DNA of 58,374 nt, taken from contig CASDOS010000025.1 in assembly GCA_949282205.1 (NCBI GenBank), forward strand, positions 1 to 58,374, in the 5' to 3' direction. Each line of letters begins with the position of its first letter. The first letter of the stretch is position 1. Under the pieces are notes generated by a model. That model did no database searches. It saw only the letters and a program-made list of their open reading frames with translations, and was not told where the DNA came from. A program made the translations under genes and the position numbers. The stretch is from an uncultured Alphaproteobacteria bacterium. Its GTDB lineage: Bacteria > Pseudomonadota > Alphaproteobacteria > RF32 > CAG-239. Shown here one piece after another: positions 28,065 to 37,995 of the stretch.

Positions 28065-28250
28065 TTATTCTTCAATTTTAATGAGGTGAGCTACCTTATT
28101 AATCATACCTCTAACAGCTGGAGTATCTTCCAAAACAGAAGTTCTGCCAACTTTATTTAAGCCCAAACCTTTCAAAGTAGCAATTTGCTCTTTTCCATGT
28201 CCGATGGAACTTTTAACTTGAGTAACTTTAACAGTTTTTTTAGCAACCAT
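28065..28250 (-). CDS. rpmD: 50S ribosomal protein L30
   Basis: 61 residues, usual bacterial length. The pattern [14 protein letters not shown], then [19 protein letters not shown], then the closing MINKVAHLI is that of L30. It starts just after the rpsE stop. A structured 111-base gap separates it from rplO. Confidence 0.97.
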   Translation of the reverse strand: MVAKKTVKVTQVKSSIGHGKEQIATLKGLGLNKVGRTSVLEDTPAVRGMINKVAHLIKIEE

Positions 28251-28252
28251 GA

Positions 28253-28819
28253 TTAAGCCTCCTCTTTTTCCATCTTAGCGTTAGAAGTACTTTCGCGGCG
28301 ACTTACGATATCACCAACTTTTTTACCACGTTTAGCAGCAACCATACGCGGACTGTTAATAGATTGCAGAGCTGCAAAAGTCGCTTTAATCATATTATAA
28401 GGGTTATTAGAGCCCAAAGATTTAGCAACAACATCTTGCACGCCCAAAACTTCAAAAACAGCACGCATCGGGCCGCCGGCAATCACACCGGTACCGGCAG
28501 GAGCTGTTCTAAGAACAACTTTACCAGCACCAAAACGACCGGCAACATCATGGTGTAAAGTTCTGCCTTCGCGCAAAGGAATACGAACCATATTCTTTTT
28601 AGCTTCATTAGTAGCTTTAACGATAGCTTCAGGAACTTCAGCTGCTTTACCGGAACCAAAGCCGATACGACCTTTTTGATCACCGACAACAACCAAAGCC
28701 GCAAAAGACATAGTACGACCACCTTTTACAGTTTTAGCAACACGGTTAACGAAAACGAGTTTCTCAACCAATTCTTCTTTTTTATCCGCCTTATTATGAC
28801 GATCTAAAGATTGTGCCAT
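28253..28819 (-). CDS. rpsE: 30S ribosomal protein S5
   Basis: 188 residues. The double-stranded-RNA-binding N-terminal half ([19 protein letters not shown]) and the [12 protein letters not shown] helix are clear, and the C-terminal half carries [14 protein letters not shown]5 contributes to decoding accuracy at the 30S body-head hinge. It ends with a short charged tail rich in Glu and Lys. It sits between rplR and rpmD. Confidence 0.98.
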   Translation of the reverse strand: MAQSLDRHNKADKKEELVEKLVFVNRVAKTVKGGRTMSFAALVVVGDQKGRIGFGSGKAAEVPEAIVKATNEAKKNMVRIPLREGRTLHHDVAGRFGAGKVVLRTAPAGTGVIAGGPMRAVFEVLGVQDVVAKSLGSNNPYNMIKATFAALQSINSPRMVAAKRGKKVGDIVSRRESTSNAKMEKEEA

Positions 28820-28828
28820 GATAACCTC

Positions 28829-29191
28829 CTAAAATTTCAACCCGGCTTCACGGGCAGAATCTGCCAGAGCCTTCACGCGACCATGGTAAACATAACCGCC
28901 ACGATCAAACACAACTTCGCTGACGCCATTTTTAACAGCGCGTTCAGCAACTACTTTACCAACATACTGAGCAGCTTCAATATTAGAAGATTTAGTAATA
29001 TTGGCTCTTACTTCTTTATCCAAGGTAGAAGCAGAAGCAACAGTAGCACCTTTAGCGTCATCAATAACTTGCGCATAGATATGTTTTCCGCTACGAAATA
29101 CAGACAATCTCATCTTTCCATTCGCAGCAGCTTTCAAAGCCGTTCTAACCCGAGCTTTTCTTTTTTCATATAATTTCTTTGGTGTATTCAT
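28829..29191 (-). CDS. rplR: 50S ribosomal protein L18
   Basis: 120 residues, 5S rRNA-binding. [10 protein letters not shown] near the start, [17 protein letters not shown] in the middle and [19 protein letters not shown] at the end are the L18 hallmarks. Standard position between rplF and rpsE. Confidence 0.98.
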   Translation of the reverse strand: MNTPKKLYEKRKARVRTALKAAANGKMRLSVFRSGKHIYAQVIDDAKGATVASASTLDKEVRANITKSSNIEAAQYVGKVVAERAVKNGVSEVVFDRGGYVYHGRVKALADSAREAGLKF

Positions 29192-29202
29192 TGCTTTACA
29201 TC

Positions 29203-29739
29203 CTATTTCTTCTTACCTTCTTTACGACGTACATATTCGCCATCAACACGAATACCTTTTCCTTTATAAGGTTCAGGTTTTCTGTATTTACGAATTTCGG
29301 CCGCAACTTGACCTACCAATTGTTTGTCAACACCGCTAACTTTCAAAGTTGTAGGAGTTTCGCAAACGATAGTAATGCCATTTGGTGTTTCAAATGGGAC
29401 ATCGTGAGAAAAGCCCAATGTAAGAACTAATTTTTTACCTTCCATACGAGCTTTATAACCAACGCCGTTCAACTCAATGCTCTTGCTATAACCAGCACTA
29501 ACACCTTTTACTAAAGAGTTAATCTGTGCTCTGGTTGTCCCCCAAAGGGTTCTAGCCGTACGGCTTTGAGAATGCGGAGTAACAACGATTTTACCATCAT
29601 TGAGTTCTACATTAACATGAGAATCATCATAAGCAAAGCTTAATTCACCTAATTTTCCTTTAACGTTAACAACATTTCCATTAATGGAAGCGCTAACACC
29701 ATCTGGGACAATTACAGGATATTTTCCAACTCTTGACAT
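29203..29739 (-). CDS. rplF: 50S ribosomal protein L6
   Basis: 178 residues with two related domains. It begins SRVGKYPV and the second domain closes with the signature [15 protein letters not shown] followed by a Lys/Arg-rich tail. It binds near the sarcin-ricin loop of 23S rRNA. Confidence 0.98.
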   Translation of the reverse strand: MSRVGKYPVIVPDGVSASINGNVVNVKGKLGELSFAYDDSHVNVELNDGKIVVTPHSQSRTARTLWGTTRAQINSLVKGVSAGYSKSIELNGVGYKARMEGKKLVLTLGFSHDVPFETPNGITIVCETPTTLKVSGVDKQLVGQVAAEIRKYRKPEPYKGKGIRVDGEYVRRKEGKKK

Positions 29740-29750
29740 CCGCTATCTCC

Positions 29751-30149
29751 CTAGAAAACTTGGCACAAGATTTCGCCGCCGACATTAGCTTTTCTGGCTT
29801 CATTATCGCTCATAACCCCTTTCGGCGTAGAAACGATAGAGATACCGAGGCCTTTATAAACTCTAGGCAGGTCTCTAACACTGGAATACACACGACGTCC
29901 CGGAGTGGAAACGCGATAGATTTCAGTAATAACACTTGTACCCTCATGATACTTTAATTGAATACGAAGTTCATCAACACCCGGACGCACGTTAGTTTTT
30001 TCATAACCAGCGATATATCCTTCTCTTTTCAAAACTTCCAATACATTTTCACGCAAGCGAGAAGCAGGTGATACAACATCACTTTTCTTCGCTCTTTGTG
30101 CGTTTCTAATGCGTGCGAGCATATCGCCCAAAGGATCAGTCATAGACAT
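29751..30149 (-). CDS. rpsH: 30S ribosomal protein S8
   Basis: 132 residues. The start [16 protein letters not shown] and the C-terminal [20 protein letters not shown] are diagnostic. S8 binds helix 21 of 16S rRNA and, in enterobacteria, represses the spc operon by binding its mRNA. Whether it does so here cannot be read from the sequence. Confidence 0.98.
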   Translation of the reverse strand: MSMTDPLGDMLARIRNAQRAKKSDVVSPASRLRENVLEVLKREGYIAGYEKTNVRPGVDELRIQLKYHEGTSVITEIYRVSTPGRRVYSSVRDLPRVYKGLGISIVSTPKGVMSDNEARKANVGGEILCQVF

Positions 30150-30161
30150 AATATCATCTCC

Positions 30162-30467
30162 TTACCAGCTTGATTTTACCAAACCAGGAATTTCACCAAA
30201 ACTAGCCATTTGTCTTAATTCGACACGGCTAACACCGAACTTCCTGCTAACACTACGAGAACGACCGGTAATTCTGCAACGGTTTCTAACTCTAACCTTT
30301 GAAGAGTTACGCGGTAATTCAGCCAATTTCAAAGTAGCCTGAAATCTATCTTCTTCAGGAGCATTTTTGTCATTGGCAATGGCCTTCAACTTGGAGCGAA
30401 CGTTTGCGTATTTAGCAACCATTTTCACTCTTTTCAAGTTTCTGTAAACTGAACTTGTTTTTGACAT
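30162..30467 (-). CDS. rpsN: 30S ribosomal protein S14 (zinc-independent form)
   Basis: 101 residues, the long form. It contains only one cysteine ([11 protein letters not shown]), so the CxxC zinc ribbon of the short form is missing. The C-terminal half [14 protein letters not shown], closing with IPGLVKSSW, is typical. It sits between rplE and rpsH. Confidence 0.98.
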   Translation of the reverse strand: MSKTSSVYRNLKRVKMVAKYANVRSKLKAIANDKNAPEEDRFQATLKLAELPRNSSKVRVRNRCRITGRSRSVSRKFGVSRVELRQMASFGEIPGLVKSSW

Positions 30468-30481
30468 CGTAAAATCTCCAC

Positions 30482-31021
30482 TTATTTCTTATATGGTAAG
30501 TTGAAAGATGTAAGAAGGAATTTAGCTTCTTCATCAGTTTTAGCAGAAGTACAGATAACGATATCCATACCTCTAACCTGTTCAACTTTTTCATAGTTAA
30601 TTTCAGGGAAAATAATTTGCTCTTTAATGCCAAAAGCAAAGTTACCTCTTCCATCAAAGTTCTTACCAGAAATACCATGGAAGTCTCTGATGCGCGGAAG
30701 AGCCATATTAATCAAGCGTTCAAGGAATTCATACATTCTGTCAGAACGTAATGTTACTTTACAACCGATCGGCATACCTTCTCTCAATTTAAAAGTAGCG
30801 ATAGATTTTCTGGCCGAAGTAACCACTGGTTTCTGACCAGCAATCATAGCCATTTCCTCAACAGCATTATTAAGTTTTTTCTTGTCTGTAATAGCGTCAC
30901 CAACGCCCATATTCAGAACAATTTTAGTCAACTTCGGAATCTCATGCGGGTTCTTGTAACCGAACTTTTCCACAAGAGCCTTCTTAATGACATCATCATA
31001 TAAAGTTTCAAAATTTGTCAT
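30482..31021 (-). CDS. rplE: 50S ribosomal protein L5
   Basis: 179 residues, 5S rRNA-binding protein of the central protuberance. [16 protein letters not shown] and [20 protein letters not shown] are conserved signatures. The ATG at 31021 follows GGAG; a TTG three bases before it is not needed. Confidence 0.98.
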   Translation of the reverse strand: MTNFETLYDDVIKKALVEKFGYKNPHEIPKLTKIVLNMGVGDAITDKKKLNNAVEEMAMIAGQKPVVTSARKSIATFKLREGMPIGCKVTLRSDRMYEFLERLINMALPRIRDFHGISGKNFDGRGNFAFGIKEQIIFPEINYEKVEQVRGMDIVICTSAKTDEEAKFLLTSFNLPYKK

Positions 31022-31032
31022 CAAATTATCTC

Positions 31033-31347
31033 CTAATTATCGATTACTTCACCGGATTTCCGAGCAACACGTTTTTTAACACCATCAACAACTTTATAAC
31101 CTACTTTAGAAGGTTTACCATCAGCTGTCAACGCTGCCACATTAGAAACTTGAATAGCTGCTTCTTTAGTAACAATACCGCCAGGATTTGTCTGACTTGG
31201 TTTTGTATGTCTTTTAACGAGGTTAACACCTTGAACAACTACTTTACCTTCTTTCGGCATAGCTTTCAAAACTTCACCTGTTTTACCTTTATCATCACCT
31301 GCGATAACGATTACTTTATCACCTTTTTTGATTTTCATTTTGCTCAT
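31033..31347 (-). CDS. rplX: 50S ribosomal protein L24
   Basis: 104 residues with the KOW motif ([20 protein letters not shown]) at the N-terminus. It initiates 50S assembly at domain I of 23S rRNA. Its first base overlaps the rplN stop, which suggests translational coupling. Confidence 0.98.
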   Translation of the reverse strand: MSKMKIKKGDKVIVIAGDDKGKTGEVLKAMPKEGKVVVQGVNLVKRHTKPSQTNPGGIVTKEAAIQVSNVAALTADGKPSKVGYKVVDGVKKRVARKSGEVIDN

Positions 31348-31715
31348 TACAAAACCTCCGGCGCTAAAGAAATTATCTTCATAAATTTTTTCGCACGCAA
31401 CTCTCTGGTTACAGGCCCAAAGATACGGGTACCGATTGGTTCACCGTCTTTATTAACCAAGACAGCTGCATTACTGTCAAAACGGATTACACTACCGTCT
31501 TTACGTCTGATGTCGCTAGCCGTTCTAACGATGACTGCACGTTGAACGTCACCTTTCTTTACACGCCCTTTAGGCATAGCATCTTTAACGGAAACGATAA
31601 TAATGTCACCGACTGAAGCATGCATTCTCTTGGAACCACCAAGAACTTTAATGCACTGCACCTGACGTGCTCCAGAATTATCCGCAACATCTAGGTTGGT
31701 TTGCATCTGTATCAT
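31347..31715 (-). CDS. rplN: 50S ribosomal protein L14
   Basis: 122 residues, usual length. [17 protein letters not shown] at the start and [17 protein letters not shown] in the middle are unmistakable. It takes part in the bridge to the small subunit. Confidence 0.99.
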   Translation of the reverse strand: MIQMQTNLDVADNSGARQVQCIKVLGGSKRMHASVGDIIIVSVKDAMPKGRVKKGDVQRAVIVRTASDIRRKDGSVIRFDSNAAVLVNKDGEPIGTRIFGPVTRELRAKKFMKIISLAPEVL

Positions 31716-31732
31716 AATTCATTCCTTCCTAA

Positions 31733-31975
31733 TTAGGCATTTTCATTATTAGTCAACACAGTCCAAGACTTTGTTTTGGAATAAGGTTTAGATTCGATAA
31801 TAGAAACCTGATCCCCTTCTTTGAACTGATTATTTTCATCGTGAGCAGCAAATTTCTTACTTTTCTTCACGATTTTTTTGTAAACAGGATGCATAACTTG
31901 ACGCTCAACGCTGACAACGACAGTTTTATCCTGTTTAGCACTTACAACAACACCTTGAAGAATTCTTTTAGGCAT
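31733..31975 (-). CDS. rpsQ: 30S ribosomal protein S17
   Basis: 80 residues with the OB-fold pattern [20 protein letters not shown] and the central [15 protein letters not shown]. Early 16S-binding protein, placed between rpmC and rplN as expected. Confidence 0.98.
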   Translation of the reverse strand: MPKRILQGVVVSAKQDKTVVVSVERQVMHPVYKKIVKKSKKFAAHDENNQFKEGDQVSIIESKPYSKTKSWTVLTNNENA

Positions 31976-31986
31976 CTGTTTTTCTC

Positions 31987-32184
31987 CTAACTATTCTTCT
32001 TACGCTCTGTTAAAAGCGTATTGATTTGAGCTACTTCTTTACGAACTTTAGAGATATCAGAAGGTTTTTGGAGTTGACCTGTAGCCTGCTGAATGCGCAA
32101 ACTTAATTGCTCTTTTTTGCATTCTACGAGTCTATTTTCCAACTCATCATCACTCATAGCTCTCAAATCTTTAATTTTAACCAT
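31987..32184 (-). CDS. rpmC: 50S ribosomal protein L29
   Basis: 65 residues, two long helices ([19 protein letters not shown] and [16 protein letters not shown]). It lies at the exit of the peptide tunnel, beside L23. Its ATG overlaps the rplP stop by one base. Confidence 0.97.
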   Translation of the reverse strand: MVKIKDLRAMSDDELENRLVECKKEQLSLRIQQATGQLQKPSDISKVRKEVAQINTLLTERKKNS

Positions 32185-32612
32185 TATGCTTCTCCATTAT
32201 CAGAATTCAAGCGTTTAACAAACTTGCTCTTAACGGGCAATTTTGCTGCACCCAACGCAAATGCTCTGCGTGCGGTATCTTCATCAACCTCACCGATTTC
32301 GAACATAATACGACCAGGTTTAACTCTTGCTACCCAAAATTCAGGAGCACCTTTACCTTTACCCATACGAACCTCGGCAGGTTTATCTGACACAGGAACA
32401 TCTGGGAAAATTCTAATCCATAGTCTTCCGGCTCTCTTCATTTCACGAGTGATAGCGCGACGAGCTGCCTCGATTTGGCGAGCGGTAACGCGCTCCGGTG
32501 AAAGAGCTTTCAATCCGTATGAACCGAAACTTAACTCAGCACCGCCTTTAGCAACACCGTGAATACGGCCTTTATGTTGCTTACGGAACTTTACACGTTT
32601 TGGACTTAACAT
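32184..32612 (-). CDS. rplP: 50S ribosomal protein L16
   Basis: 142 residues. [13 protein letters not shown] at the start and [20 protein letters not shown] in the middle define L16, which positions A-site tRNA. The arginine-rich N-terminus is intact. Confidence 0.98.
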   Translation of the reverse strand: MLSPKRVKFRKQHKGRIHGVAKGGAELSFGSYGLKALSPERVTARQIEAARRAITREMKRAGRLWIRIFPDVPVSDKPAEVRMGKGKGAPEFWVARVKPGRIMFEIGEVDEDTARRAFALGAAKLPVKSKFVKRLNSDNGEA

Positions 32613-32627
32613 TTTAAAACCTCATTC

Positions 32628-33296
32628 TTACTTTTGTTCAGCCAATTTCTTGTCTTGTGCCATTGGATCGTGAGTCATAATCTCACCTTTGTAAATCCAA
32701 ACCTTAACGCCGCAAGCACCATAAGTGGTGTGAGCAGTTGAAGTAGCATAGTCAATATCAGCACGAAGAGTGTGCAAAGGCACTCTGCCTTCACGGTAAT
32801 ATTCAGTTCTTGCGATTTCCGCACCGCCTAAACGACCGGAACAGCAAACTTTAATACCTTCGGCACCAAGACGCAAAGCAGACTGCATAACTCTCTTCAT
32901 TGCGCGACGGAAAGCAACACGTCTTTCCAACTGTTGAGCAACGGAATCTGCAACCAACTGAGCATCCAGTTCAGGCTTTCTGACTTCCAGAATATTTAAT
33001 TGGACTTCAGAATCAGTCAACTTTTGAATATCTTTTCTCAACAACTCAATGTCTTGACCTTTCTTACCAATTACAACACCTGGTCTTGCTGAATGAATAG
33101 TAACTCTGGCTTTTTTAGCCGGACGTTCAATAACAACCTTACTAATACCAGCCTGAGCCAACTTTTCTTTCAAAAATTTTCTAATTTTCAAATCTTCGTG
33201 GAGGTAATCAGCGAACTTCTCATCAGCATACCAACGAGAGTCCCAAGTGCGGTTAACACCTAAACGAAGACTGATAGGATTTACTTTCTGTCCCAT
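32628..33296 (-). CDS. rpsC: 30S ribosomal protein S3
   Basis: 222 residues. The KH domain motif [18 protein letters not shown] and the C-terminal [19 protein letters not shown] are clear. It lines the mRNA entry channel. It is slightly shorter at the C-terminus than the E. coli protein. Confidence 0.98.
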   Translation of the reverse strand: MGQKVNPISLRLGVNRTWDSRWYADEKFADYLHEDLKIRKFLKEKLAQAGISKVVIERPAKKARVTIHSARPGVVIGKKGQDIELLRKDIQKLTDSEVQLNILEVRKPELDAQLVADSVAQQLERRVAFRRAMKRVMQSALRLGAEGIKVCCSGRLGGAEIARTEYYREGRVPLHTLRADIDYATSTAHTTYGACGVKVWIYKGEIMTHDPMAQDKKLAEQK

Positions 33297-33301
33297 TTAA
33301 C

Positions 33302-33676
33302 TTACTCCCCACGCTCTGCAACAACGATAGTCAATTTAGAGAACGGTTTCAAAACTCTAGCGCCTCTACCACGACCACGCGCGTGCATACGTTTCATAAC
33401 AATGCCATTACCGGTATATGCTTCAGCAACAACAAGTTTATCAATATTGAGCTTGTGATTGTTTTCAGCATTAGCAATAGCAGATTTCAATACTTCCAAA
33501 GCAACTTTTGCGATTCTTTTCTTAGAAAAGCTAAGTTCTGCAACAGCCTTTTCAGCGCTTAAGCCTCTGATTGTCTGAGCAACAAGGTTTAACTTACGAG
33601 AGCTTGAGCGGATAGAATTGCATACAGCCATAGCCTGGTTGTCGGCAAGTCTTCTTGTATCTTTAGTTTTTCCCAT
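33302..33676 (-). CDS. rplV: 50S ribosomal protein L22
   Basis: 124 residues. [20 protein letters not shown] in the globular part and [18 protein letters not shown] in the hairpin that reaches into the exit tunnel are typical. The start lies just after the rpsS stop, and the N-terminus is about ten residues longer than in E. coli. Confidence 0.98.
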   Translation of the reverse strand: MGKTKDTRRLADNQAMAVCNSIRSSSRKLNLVAQTIRGLSAEKAVAELSFSKKRIAKVALEVLKSAIANAENNHKLNIDKLVVAEAYTGNGIVMKRMHARGRGRGARVLKPFSKLTIVVAERGE

Positions 33677-33678
33677 AA

Positions 33679-33957
33679 TTAACCTCTCTTAACTTTTTTA
33701 TCTGCAGCGTGACCATAGAAAGTACGGGTCGGAGCAAATTCACCAAATTTATGGCCAACCATTTCTTCGGTAACGAGTACCGGAATAAATTTATGACCAT
33801 TGTGAACACCGAATGTTAAACCAACGAATTGTGGCAACATGGTAGAACGACGAGACCAAATTTTAATCACTTCATTACGAGTAGATGCTCTTGCTGCATC
33901 AGCTTTTTTAAGAAGATAACCATCTACAAAAGGTCCTTTCCAAACGGAACGTGTCAT
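33679..33957 (-). CDS. rpsS: 30S ribosomal protein S19
   Basis: 92 residues. [16 protein letters not shown] at the start and [20 protein letters not shown] near the end are diagnostic. A member of the 30S head complex with S13. Confidence 0.98.
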   Translation of the reverse strand: MTRSVWKGPFVDGYLLKKADAARASTRNEVIKIWSRRSTMLPQFVGLTFGVHNGHKFIPVLVTEEMVGHKFGEFAPTRTFYGHAADKKVKRG

Positions 33958-33969
33958 TTGTTTACCTCC

Positions 33970-34806
33970 TTATTTCTTTTTATTTTCATGACGAGATCTC
34001 ATAATAAAGCGATCTGTCTTCTTGTTAGAACGAGTTTTAGCACCCTTAGTTGGTTTACCCCAAGGTGTAACCGGATGACGGCCACCGGAAGTACGACCTT
34101 CACCACCACCATGTGGGTGATCAACAGGGTTCATAGCAACACCACGAGAAACCGGACGAGCGCCCAACCATCTAGCGCGACCTGCTTTACCCAAAGAAAC
34201 GTTTTGATTATCTGGGTTAGAAACAGCGCCGACAGTAGCCAAGCATTCTTCACGAACGATTCTCAACTCACCTGAAGAGAGTTTCAATTGAGCATAACCG
34301 GCATCTTTACCGACAACTTGAGCATAGCAACCGGCAGAACGAACTAATTGTCCGCCTTTACCGACTTTCAACTCAACGTTATGCACAATAGTACCAACCG
34401 GCATACTCTTCAACGGCATTGCGTTACCCGGCTTAATATCAGCTTTCTCGGAAGAGATAACTTTATCGCCGGCTTTCAATCTTTGCGGAGCCAAGATATA
34501 AGCCTTTTCGCCATCTTCATAATTAATCAAAGCGATAAAAGATGTGCGGTTAGGATCATATTCGATTCTCTCCACAGTTGCTTCACAATCAAATTTATTA
34601 CGTTTGAAGTCGATAACACGATATTTGCGTTTATGACCGCCACCGATTCTACGACTTGTAACGTGTCCAAAATTATCACGCCCGCCGCTTTTAGTCAGAC
34701 CAACGGTCAGACTTTTTTCCGGATTACCTTTATACAGTTCACTTCTATCAACAATAATCAGCTGACGAAGACCCGGAGTGGCAGGTTTATATGTTTTCAA
34801 AGCCAT
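33970..34806 (-). CDS. rplB: 50S ribosomal protein L2
   Basis: 278 residues. The conserved C-terminal loop [20 protein letters not shown], which contains the histidine important near the peptidyl-transferase centre, is intact. The N-terminal [16 protein letters not shown] is typical. It starts right after rplW stops. Confidence 0.99.
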   Translation of the reverse strand: MALKTYKPATPGLRQLIIVDRSELYKGNPEKSLTVGLTKSGGRDNFGHVTSRRIGGGHKRKYRVIDFKRNKFDCEATVERIEYDPNRTSFIALINYEDGEKAYILAPQRLKAGDKVISSEKADIKPGNAMPLKSMPVGTIVHNVELKVGKGGQLVRSAGCYAQVVGKDAGYAQLKLSSGELRIVREECLATVGAVSNPDNQNVSLGKAGRARWLGARPVSRGVAMNPVDHPHGGGEGRTSGGRHPVTPWGKPTKGAKTRSNKKTDRFIMRSRHENKKK

Positions 34807-34808
34807 GA

Positions 34809-35126
34809 CTAAATTCCTGCTGTAACATCAATATTTTGACCTTCGGCAAGTGTAATAACAGCTTTTTTATAATCAGAGCGAACGCCCTCATAACCTCTAA
34901 AGCGTTTTACCTTACCGGCTTGTTTAACGGTATTTACTTTATTAACCTTAACATTAAAGATAGCTTCGACAGCCGCTTTAACGCTTTCTTTCGTAGCAGA
35001 CAAAGGAACCATAAAGACAACTTTGCCATTTTCGGAAGACATCATGGACTTCTCAGTAATTACCGGACGAAGTAATGTATCATACATAGCTGCAGTTACA
35101 TTGTTTGCATTATTTGATTTTTTCAT
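34809..35126 (-). CDS. rplW: 50S ribosomal protein L23
   Basis: 105 residues. [11 protein letters not shown] and [19 protein letters not shown] are conserved. It forms the docking site for SRP and trigger factor at the tunnel exit. The ATG at 35126, preceded by GGAGGA, overlaps the rplD stop (ATGA). Confidence 0.97.
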   Translation of the reverse strand: MKKSNNANNVTAAMYDTLLRPVITEKSMMSSENGKVVFMVPLSATKESVKAAVEAIFNVKVNKVNTVKQAGKVKRFRGYEGVRSDYKKAVITLAEGQNIDVTAGI

Positions 35127-35743
35127 TGTAATCTTTCCTCCAAGCAAGCAACGGCCTCTTTAGTCAATACTAACTTCTCTTTTCTCAAAATATCGTACAC
35201 ATTGGCACCGATTGTCGGCAAAACATCAACACCAACAATATTACGGCTAGCCAGTGCGAAATTAACATCAACTTCTTTACCATCAATAAACAAGCAGTTA
35301 TTCAAACCGCAAGCGTTCAATTTAGCGAGTAAATCTTTCGTTTTAGGATTTGAAAGCTTTGCTTCGTCAATAATGATAAGATTCCCCTCTTTGGCCTTAG
35401 CCGAAAGAGCTGTTTTCAGACCTAATTTTCTGAACTTTTTGGTCAAGTCGTGAGAATGATCTCTAACAACCGGTCCAAATACAATACCACCTTTTCTAAA
35501 TTGAGTTCCTTTACGGCTACCTTGACGAGCATTACCGGAACCTTTTTGTTTAAAAGGTTTAGCAGGAGTCAAAGCAACGTCAGAACGGCCTTTAGTCTGG
35601 TGATTACCGCATTGGCGCATTGCAAGTTGCCAATTAACAACGCGGTGTAAAACATCGGCACGAACTTCTACGCCAAAGATAGCATCGTTAAGTTCAATAC
35701 TGCCAACGTTTTCATTATTTAAATTTAAGATGTCCTGTTTCAT
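35123..35743 (-). CDS. rplD: 50S ribosomal protein L4
   Basis: 206 residues. The extended tunnel loop [20 protein letters not shown] is present. In enterobacteria L4 represses its own S10 operon through the leader RNA; the hairpin found upstream of rpsJ here would be the place to look for a similar control. The ATG at 35743 has AAGGA nine bases upstream. Confidence 0.98.
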   Translation of the reverse strand: MKQDILNLNNENVGSIELNDAIFGVEVRADVLHRVVNWQLAMRQCGNHQTKGRSDVALTPAKPFKQKGSGNARQGSRKGTQFRKGGIVFGPVVRDHSHDLTKKFRKLGLKTALSAKAKEGNLIIIDEAKLSNPKTKDLLAKLNACGLNNCLFIDGKEVDVNFALASRNIVGVDVLPTIGANVYDILRKEKLVLTKEAVACLEERLQ

Positions 35744-35765
35744 ATTCAAAATTCCTTAAACTCTT

Positions 35766-36491
35766 TTATGCATTATCAGCTGCTGTTTCTTCAGCTTTAA
35801 CTGCAACAGGTTCATCAACCTTTTTCAAACCGGCAGGCATTGGCAATTTAACATCTGCAGTTTTCTTAAGAGCATCGGTAACGCGCACCCATGCGTTTTC
35901 AGCACCGGGAACACCACCTTTAACCATAATCAAACCGCGGTTAGCATCAACTGCAACAACTTTAAGGTTTTGAACTGTAACGCGTTCATCACCCATATGT
36001 CCAGCCATCTTTTTACCTTTGAATACCTTACCTGGATCTTGTCTTTGTCCTGTAGAACCATGAGAACGGTGAGTTAATGAAACACCGTGAGTAGCTTCAA
36101 GACCTGCGAAGTTGTGGCGTTTCATAACACCGGCAAAACCTTTACCGATAGAGTTAGCACAAACATCAACATATTGTCCGGCTACAAAATGTTCTGCAGA
36201 CAATTCATCGCCAACAGACAAAAGGCAATCTTCAGAAACTCTGAATTCAGCCATTTTCTTTTTAGGCTCAACATTAGCCTTAGCGAAATATCCTTTCAAC
36301 GGCTTAGATAAATTCTTAGCCTTAACAGCGCCCGTTCCGAGTTGAACAGCACTGTAACCGTCTTTTTCATTTGTTCTGACATTAATAACCTTCAAGCCTT
36401 CGACAGCCAAAACTGTTACAGGAACGTGAGTTCCGTCGGCTTCAAAGATTCTAGTCATTCCAAGTTTTTTTGCGATTAGACCAGTACGCAT
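35766..36491 (-). CDS. rplC: 50S ribosomal protein L3
   Basis: 241 residues, somewhat long because of an Ala/Glu-rich C-terminal tail. [16 protein letters not shown] at the start and [19 protein letters not shown], containing the glutamine usually methylated by PrmB, are clear. The ATG at 36491 follows AAGGA; the in-frame reading to 36533 is upstream leader. Confidence 0.98.
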   Translation of the reverse strand: MRTGLIAKKLGMTRIFEADGTHVPVTVLAVEGLKVINVRTNEKDGYSAVQLGTGAVKAKNLSKPLKGYFAKANVEPKKKMAEFRVSEDCLLSVGDELSAEHFVAGQYVDVCANSIGKGFAGVMKRHNFAGLEATHGVSLTHRSHGSTGQRQDPGKVFKGKKMAGHMGDERVTVQNLKVVAVDANRGLIMVKGGVPGAENAWVRVTDALKKTADVKLPMPAGLKKVDEPVAVKAEETAADNA

Positions 36492-36548
36492 TATTATTTT
36501 TTCCTTTTTCAATAGGTTGATTTTATCTTTCAAAAACCAACATTAAAA

Positions 36549-36860
36549 TTATAACTTAATTTCTACATTCACACCGGCTGCCAAATCCAATTTCATCAAG
36601 GCATCAACGGTTTGAGGAGTAGGATCTACAATATCAAGAAGTCTTTTGTGAGTACGGATTTCGAACTGTTCACGAGATTTTTTATCAACGTGAGGAGAAC
36701 GGTTAACCGTAAACTTCTCGATTTTAGTTGGAAGAGGAATAGGTCCTCTAACATTTGCCCCTGTTCTTTTAGCTGTATGAACAATCTCTTTAGTTGACAA
36801 GTCAAGCAAGCGATGGTCAAAAGCCTTGAGGCGAATTCTTATGTTTTGTGTATCCATCAT
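36549..36860 (-). CDS. rpsJ: 30S ribosomal protein S10
   Basis: 103 residues. [16 protein letters not shown] at the start and the NusB/NusG-facing loop [20 protein letters not shown] are intact. The first of two adjacent ATGs (36860) is chosen; the ribosome-binding site AGGA lies 11 bases upstream of it. It is the first gene of the operon, preceded by a leader hairpin rather than by tuf. Confidence 0.98.
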   Translation of the reverse strand: MMDTQNIRIRLKAFDHRLLDLSTKEIVHTAKRTGANVRGPIPLPTKIEKFTVNRSPHVDKKSREQFEIRTHKRLLDIVDPTPQTVDALMKLDLAAGVNVEIKL

Positions 36861-36880
36861 TTTAACACTTTTCCTATAAC

Positions 36881-36919
36881 TAAATGGCAAATACTTCCGC
36901 AATGGAAACTTGCCATTTA
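36881..36919 (-). promoter_or_regulatory. Leader hairpin of the S10 operon
   Basis: A perfect 10-bp stem (TAAATGGCAA, 36881-36890, with 36910-36919) carries an inner 4-bp stem (TTCC/GGAA). It ends just upstream of the rpsJ ribosome-binding site. It has no T-run, so it looks like an mRNA leader structure that could control translation of rpsJ. Binding of L4, as in enterobacteria, is only an analogy. Confidence 0.5.
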
Positions 36920-37226
36920 CAAAAATTACTGCAGACATTCGCAACAACCAATCTGCATTATGAGTTATATTTGATTCGCAAGAAAGTTAACACTTCCTTA
37001 ACATTTGTTGCGTTGCCTTTGTAACATTTAAATTTTAAATTTGCAACAAAAAAATGCACAAAAAATCAAAAAAAATCACCTATTTTATCTTTTAAAACAC
37101 CTTGCAAAGATTCGTGCGATTCCAATTTAGACAAAAACCAAAAATTAAAAGATTTTTCAGGATTCACACCTTTAAAAACAGCCCAACAGAATTATCTATT
37201 TTAAGAGAATAAAAAAGGAGAAAAAA
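36920..37226. other. Divergent intergenic region between the S10 operon and the secreted-protein gene
   Basis: About 300 AT-rich bases with no gene. It must hold the promoter of the S10 operon and that of the plus-strand gene at 37227. Possible -35/-10 pairs exist (for example TTGCAA-N17-TACAAA on the minus strand), but none is good enough to call. No tRNA, repeat or further hairpin stands out. Confidence 0.5.
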
Positions 37227-37682
37227 ATGCTGGCATTGATAATATCATCACTTATTATAACTTCCGCCCCTGATGCCCCAACCGAAATAATCGGCTCTGC
37301 CGCCACACCTGACGGAGGAAGAAACGAGATATTCGTGGAGCAACCTCAAGATATGCAAGATCCGTTCGGATTACCAACCTCTGCCGAACAAACATATCCT
37401 AACGCAAACGAACAACAAATCGCAGCACCACAACCAACGAGTAACACTCCTTCGGGAACCACTCCGACGACACCTCAAAATGCTCCAACACCGCTAGTCA
37501 ATCAAGCATCAGAAGTAAATCCTAAAGACATGAACCCTTTGGATTATAAAAATCAAATAGAAAACACAATTTATCAATCAGGCGACAGACTAATTGATAT
37601 ACAGTCAATTCCTTTGCAAGACATAAGTTCTGCCGTGCAGCCCAATTTGCAACCGGAAATTACGGATTACCCTGCATTTTAG
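37227..37682 (+). CDS. Small secreted Pro/Thr/Gln-rich hypothetical protein
   Basis: 151 residues, not recognised. A short hydrophobic N-terminus (MLALIISSLIITSAPDA) looks like a signal peptide. The middle (about 45-95) is low-complexity, rich in Pro, Thr, Gln, Asn and Ala, probably disordered. The last 50 residues (MNPLDYKNQIENTIYQSG and on) look folded. AAAGGAG lies seven bases before the ATG. It is the last chromosomal gene before the tRNA-His integrated element. Confidence 0.6.
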   Translation: MLALIISSLIITSAPDAPTEIIGSAATPDGGRNEIFVEQPQDMQDPFGLPTSAEQTYPNANEQQIAAPQPTSNTPSGTTPTTPQNAPTPLVNQASEVNPKDMNPLDYKNQIENTIYQSGDRLIDIQSIPLQDISSAVQPNLQPEITDYPAF

Positions 37683-37749
37683 CACCAAGCAGAAATTTCC
37701 TCTCAAAAAAGAAGCCCATCACCCTAATCGATAGTTTTCTTATTACAAC

Positions 37750-37778
37750 AAAAGGCACTTCAAAATGAAGTGCCTTTT
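37750..37778 (-). terminator. Original terminator of tRNA-His, displaced by the element
   Basis: A perfect 13-bp stem (AAAAGGCACTTCA and its complement, loop AAA), immediately beyond the displaced tRNA 3' fragment. The tRNA-His now in use has a different hairpin at the same relative place (46962-46993). It also terminates the plus-strand gene ending at 37682. Confidence 0.75.
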
Positions 37779-37782
37779 AATC

Positions 37783-37830
37783 TGGGGCGGACGATGAGGC
37801 TCGAACTCACGACAACCGGTACCACAAACC
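37783..37830 (-). pseudogene. Displaced 3' fragment of tRNA-His (attachment site, integrase side)
   Basis: Matches the 3' part of tRNA-His from CCA through the acceptor strand, T-arm and anticodon loop, then stops. 37808-37830 is a 23-base exact match to 47023-47045. Mismatches with the intact gene lie only on the 3' side. Its acceptor strand CGTCCGCC pairs perfectly with the 5' strand GGCGGACG of the intact gene, better than the current 3' strand (CGTTCGCC, with a G-U pair). So this fragment is the original chromosomal 3' end, replaced at integration. Confidence 0.85.
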
Positions 37831-37995
37831 CAAAATTTTACACACACTGATACATAAACAAAACAAAAACAATCACTTATTTTTAATTTTTTTTTCTTCA
37901 AAACGTATCTACGTGTAACGTAGCGACATTTTTTTCGCGACTCAAAGGGGATATACTGCGGATAAATTGTTAAACAAGAAAAGGATTTTTTGAAA
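37831..37995. other. Short region between attachment site and integrase
   Basis: 165 AT-rich bases. It holds a 5-bp inverted repeat CTACG-TGTAA-CGTAG (37909-37923) that might be an arm-type or regulatory site. I see no small gene or excisionase in it. Confidence 0.35.

Noticed and set aside
37783..37830. A second functional tRNA-His gene
   Set aside because: Only the 3' part is present. The 5' acceptor strand, the D-arm and half of the anticodon stem are missing.
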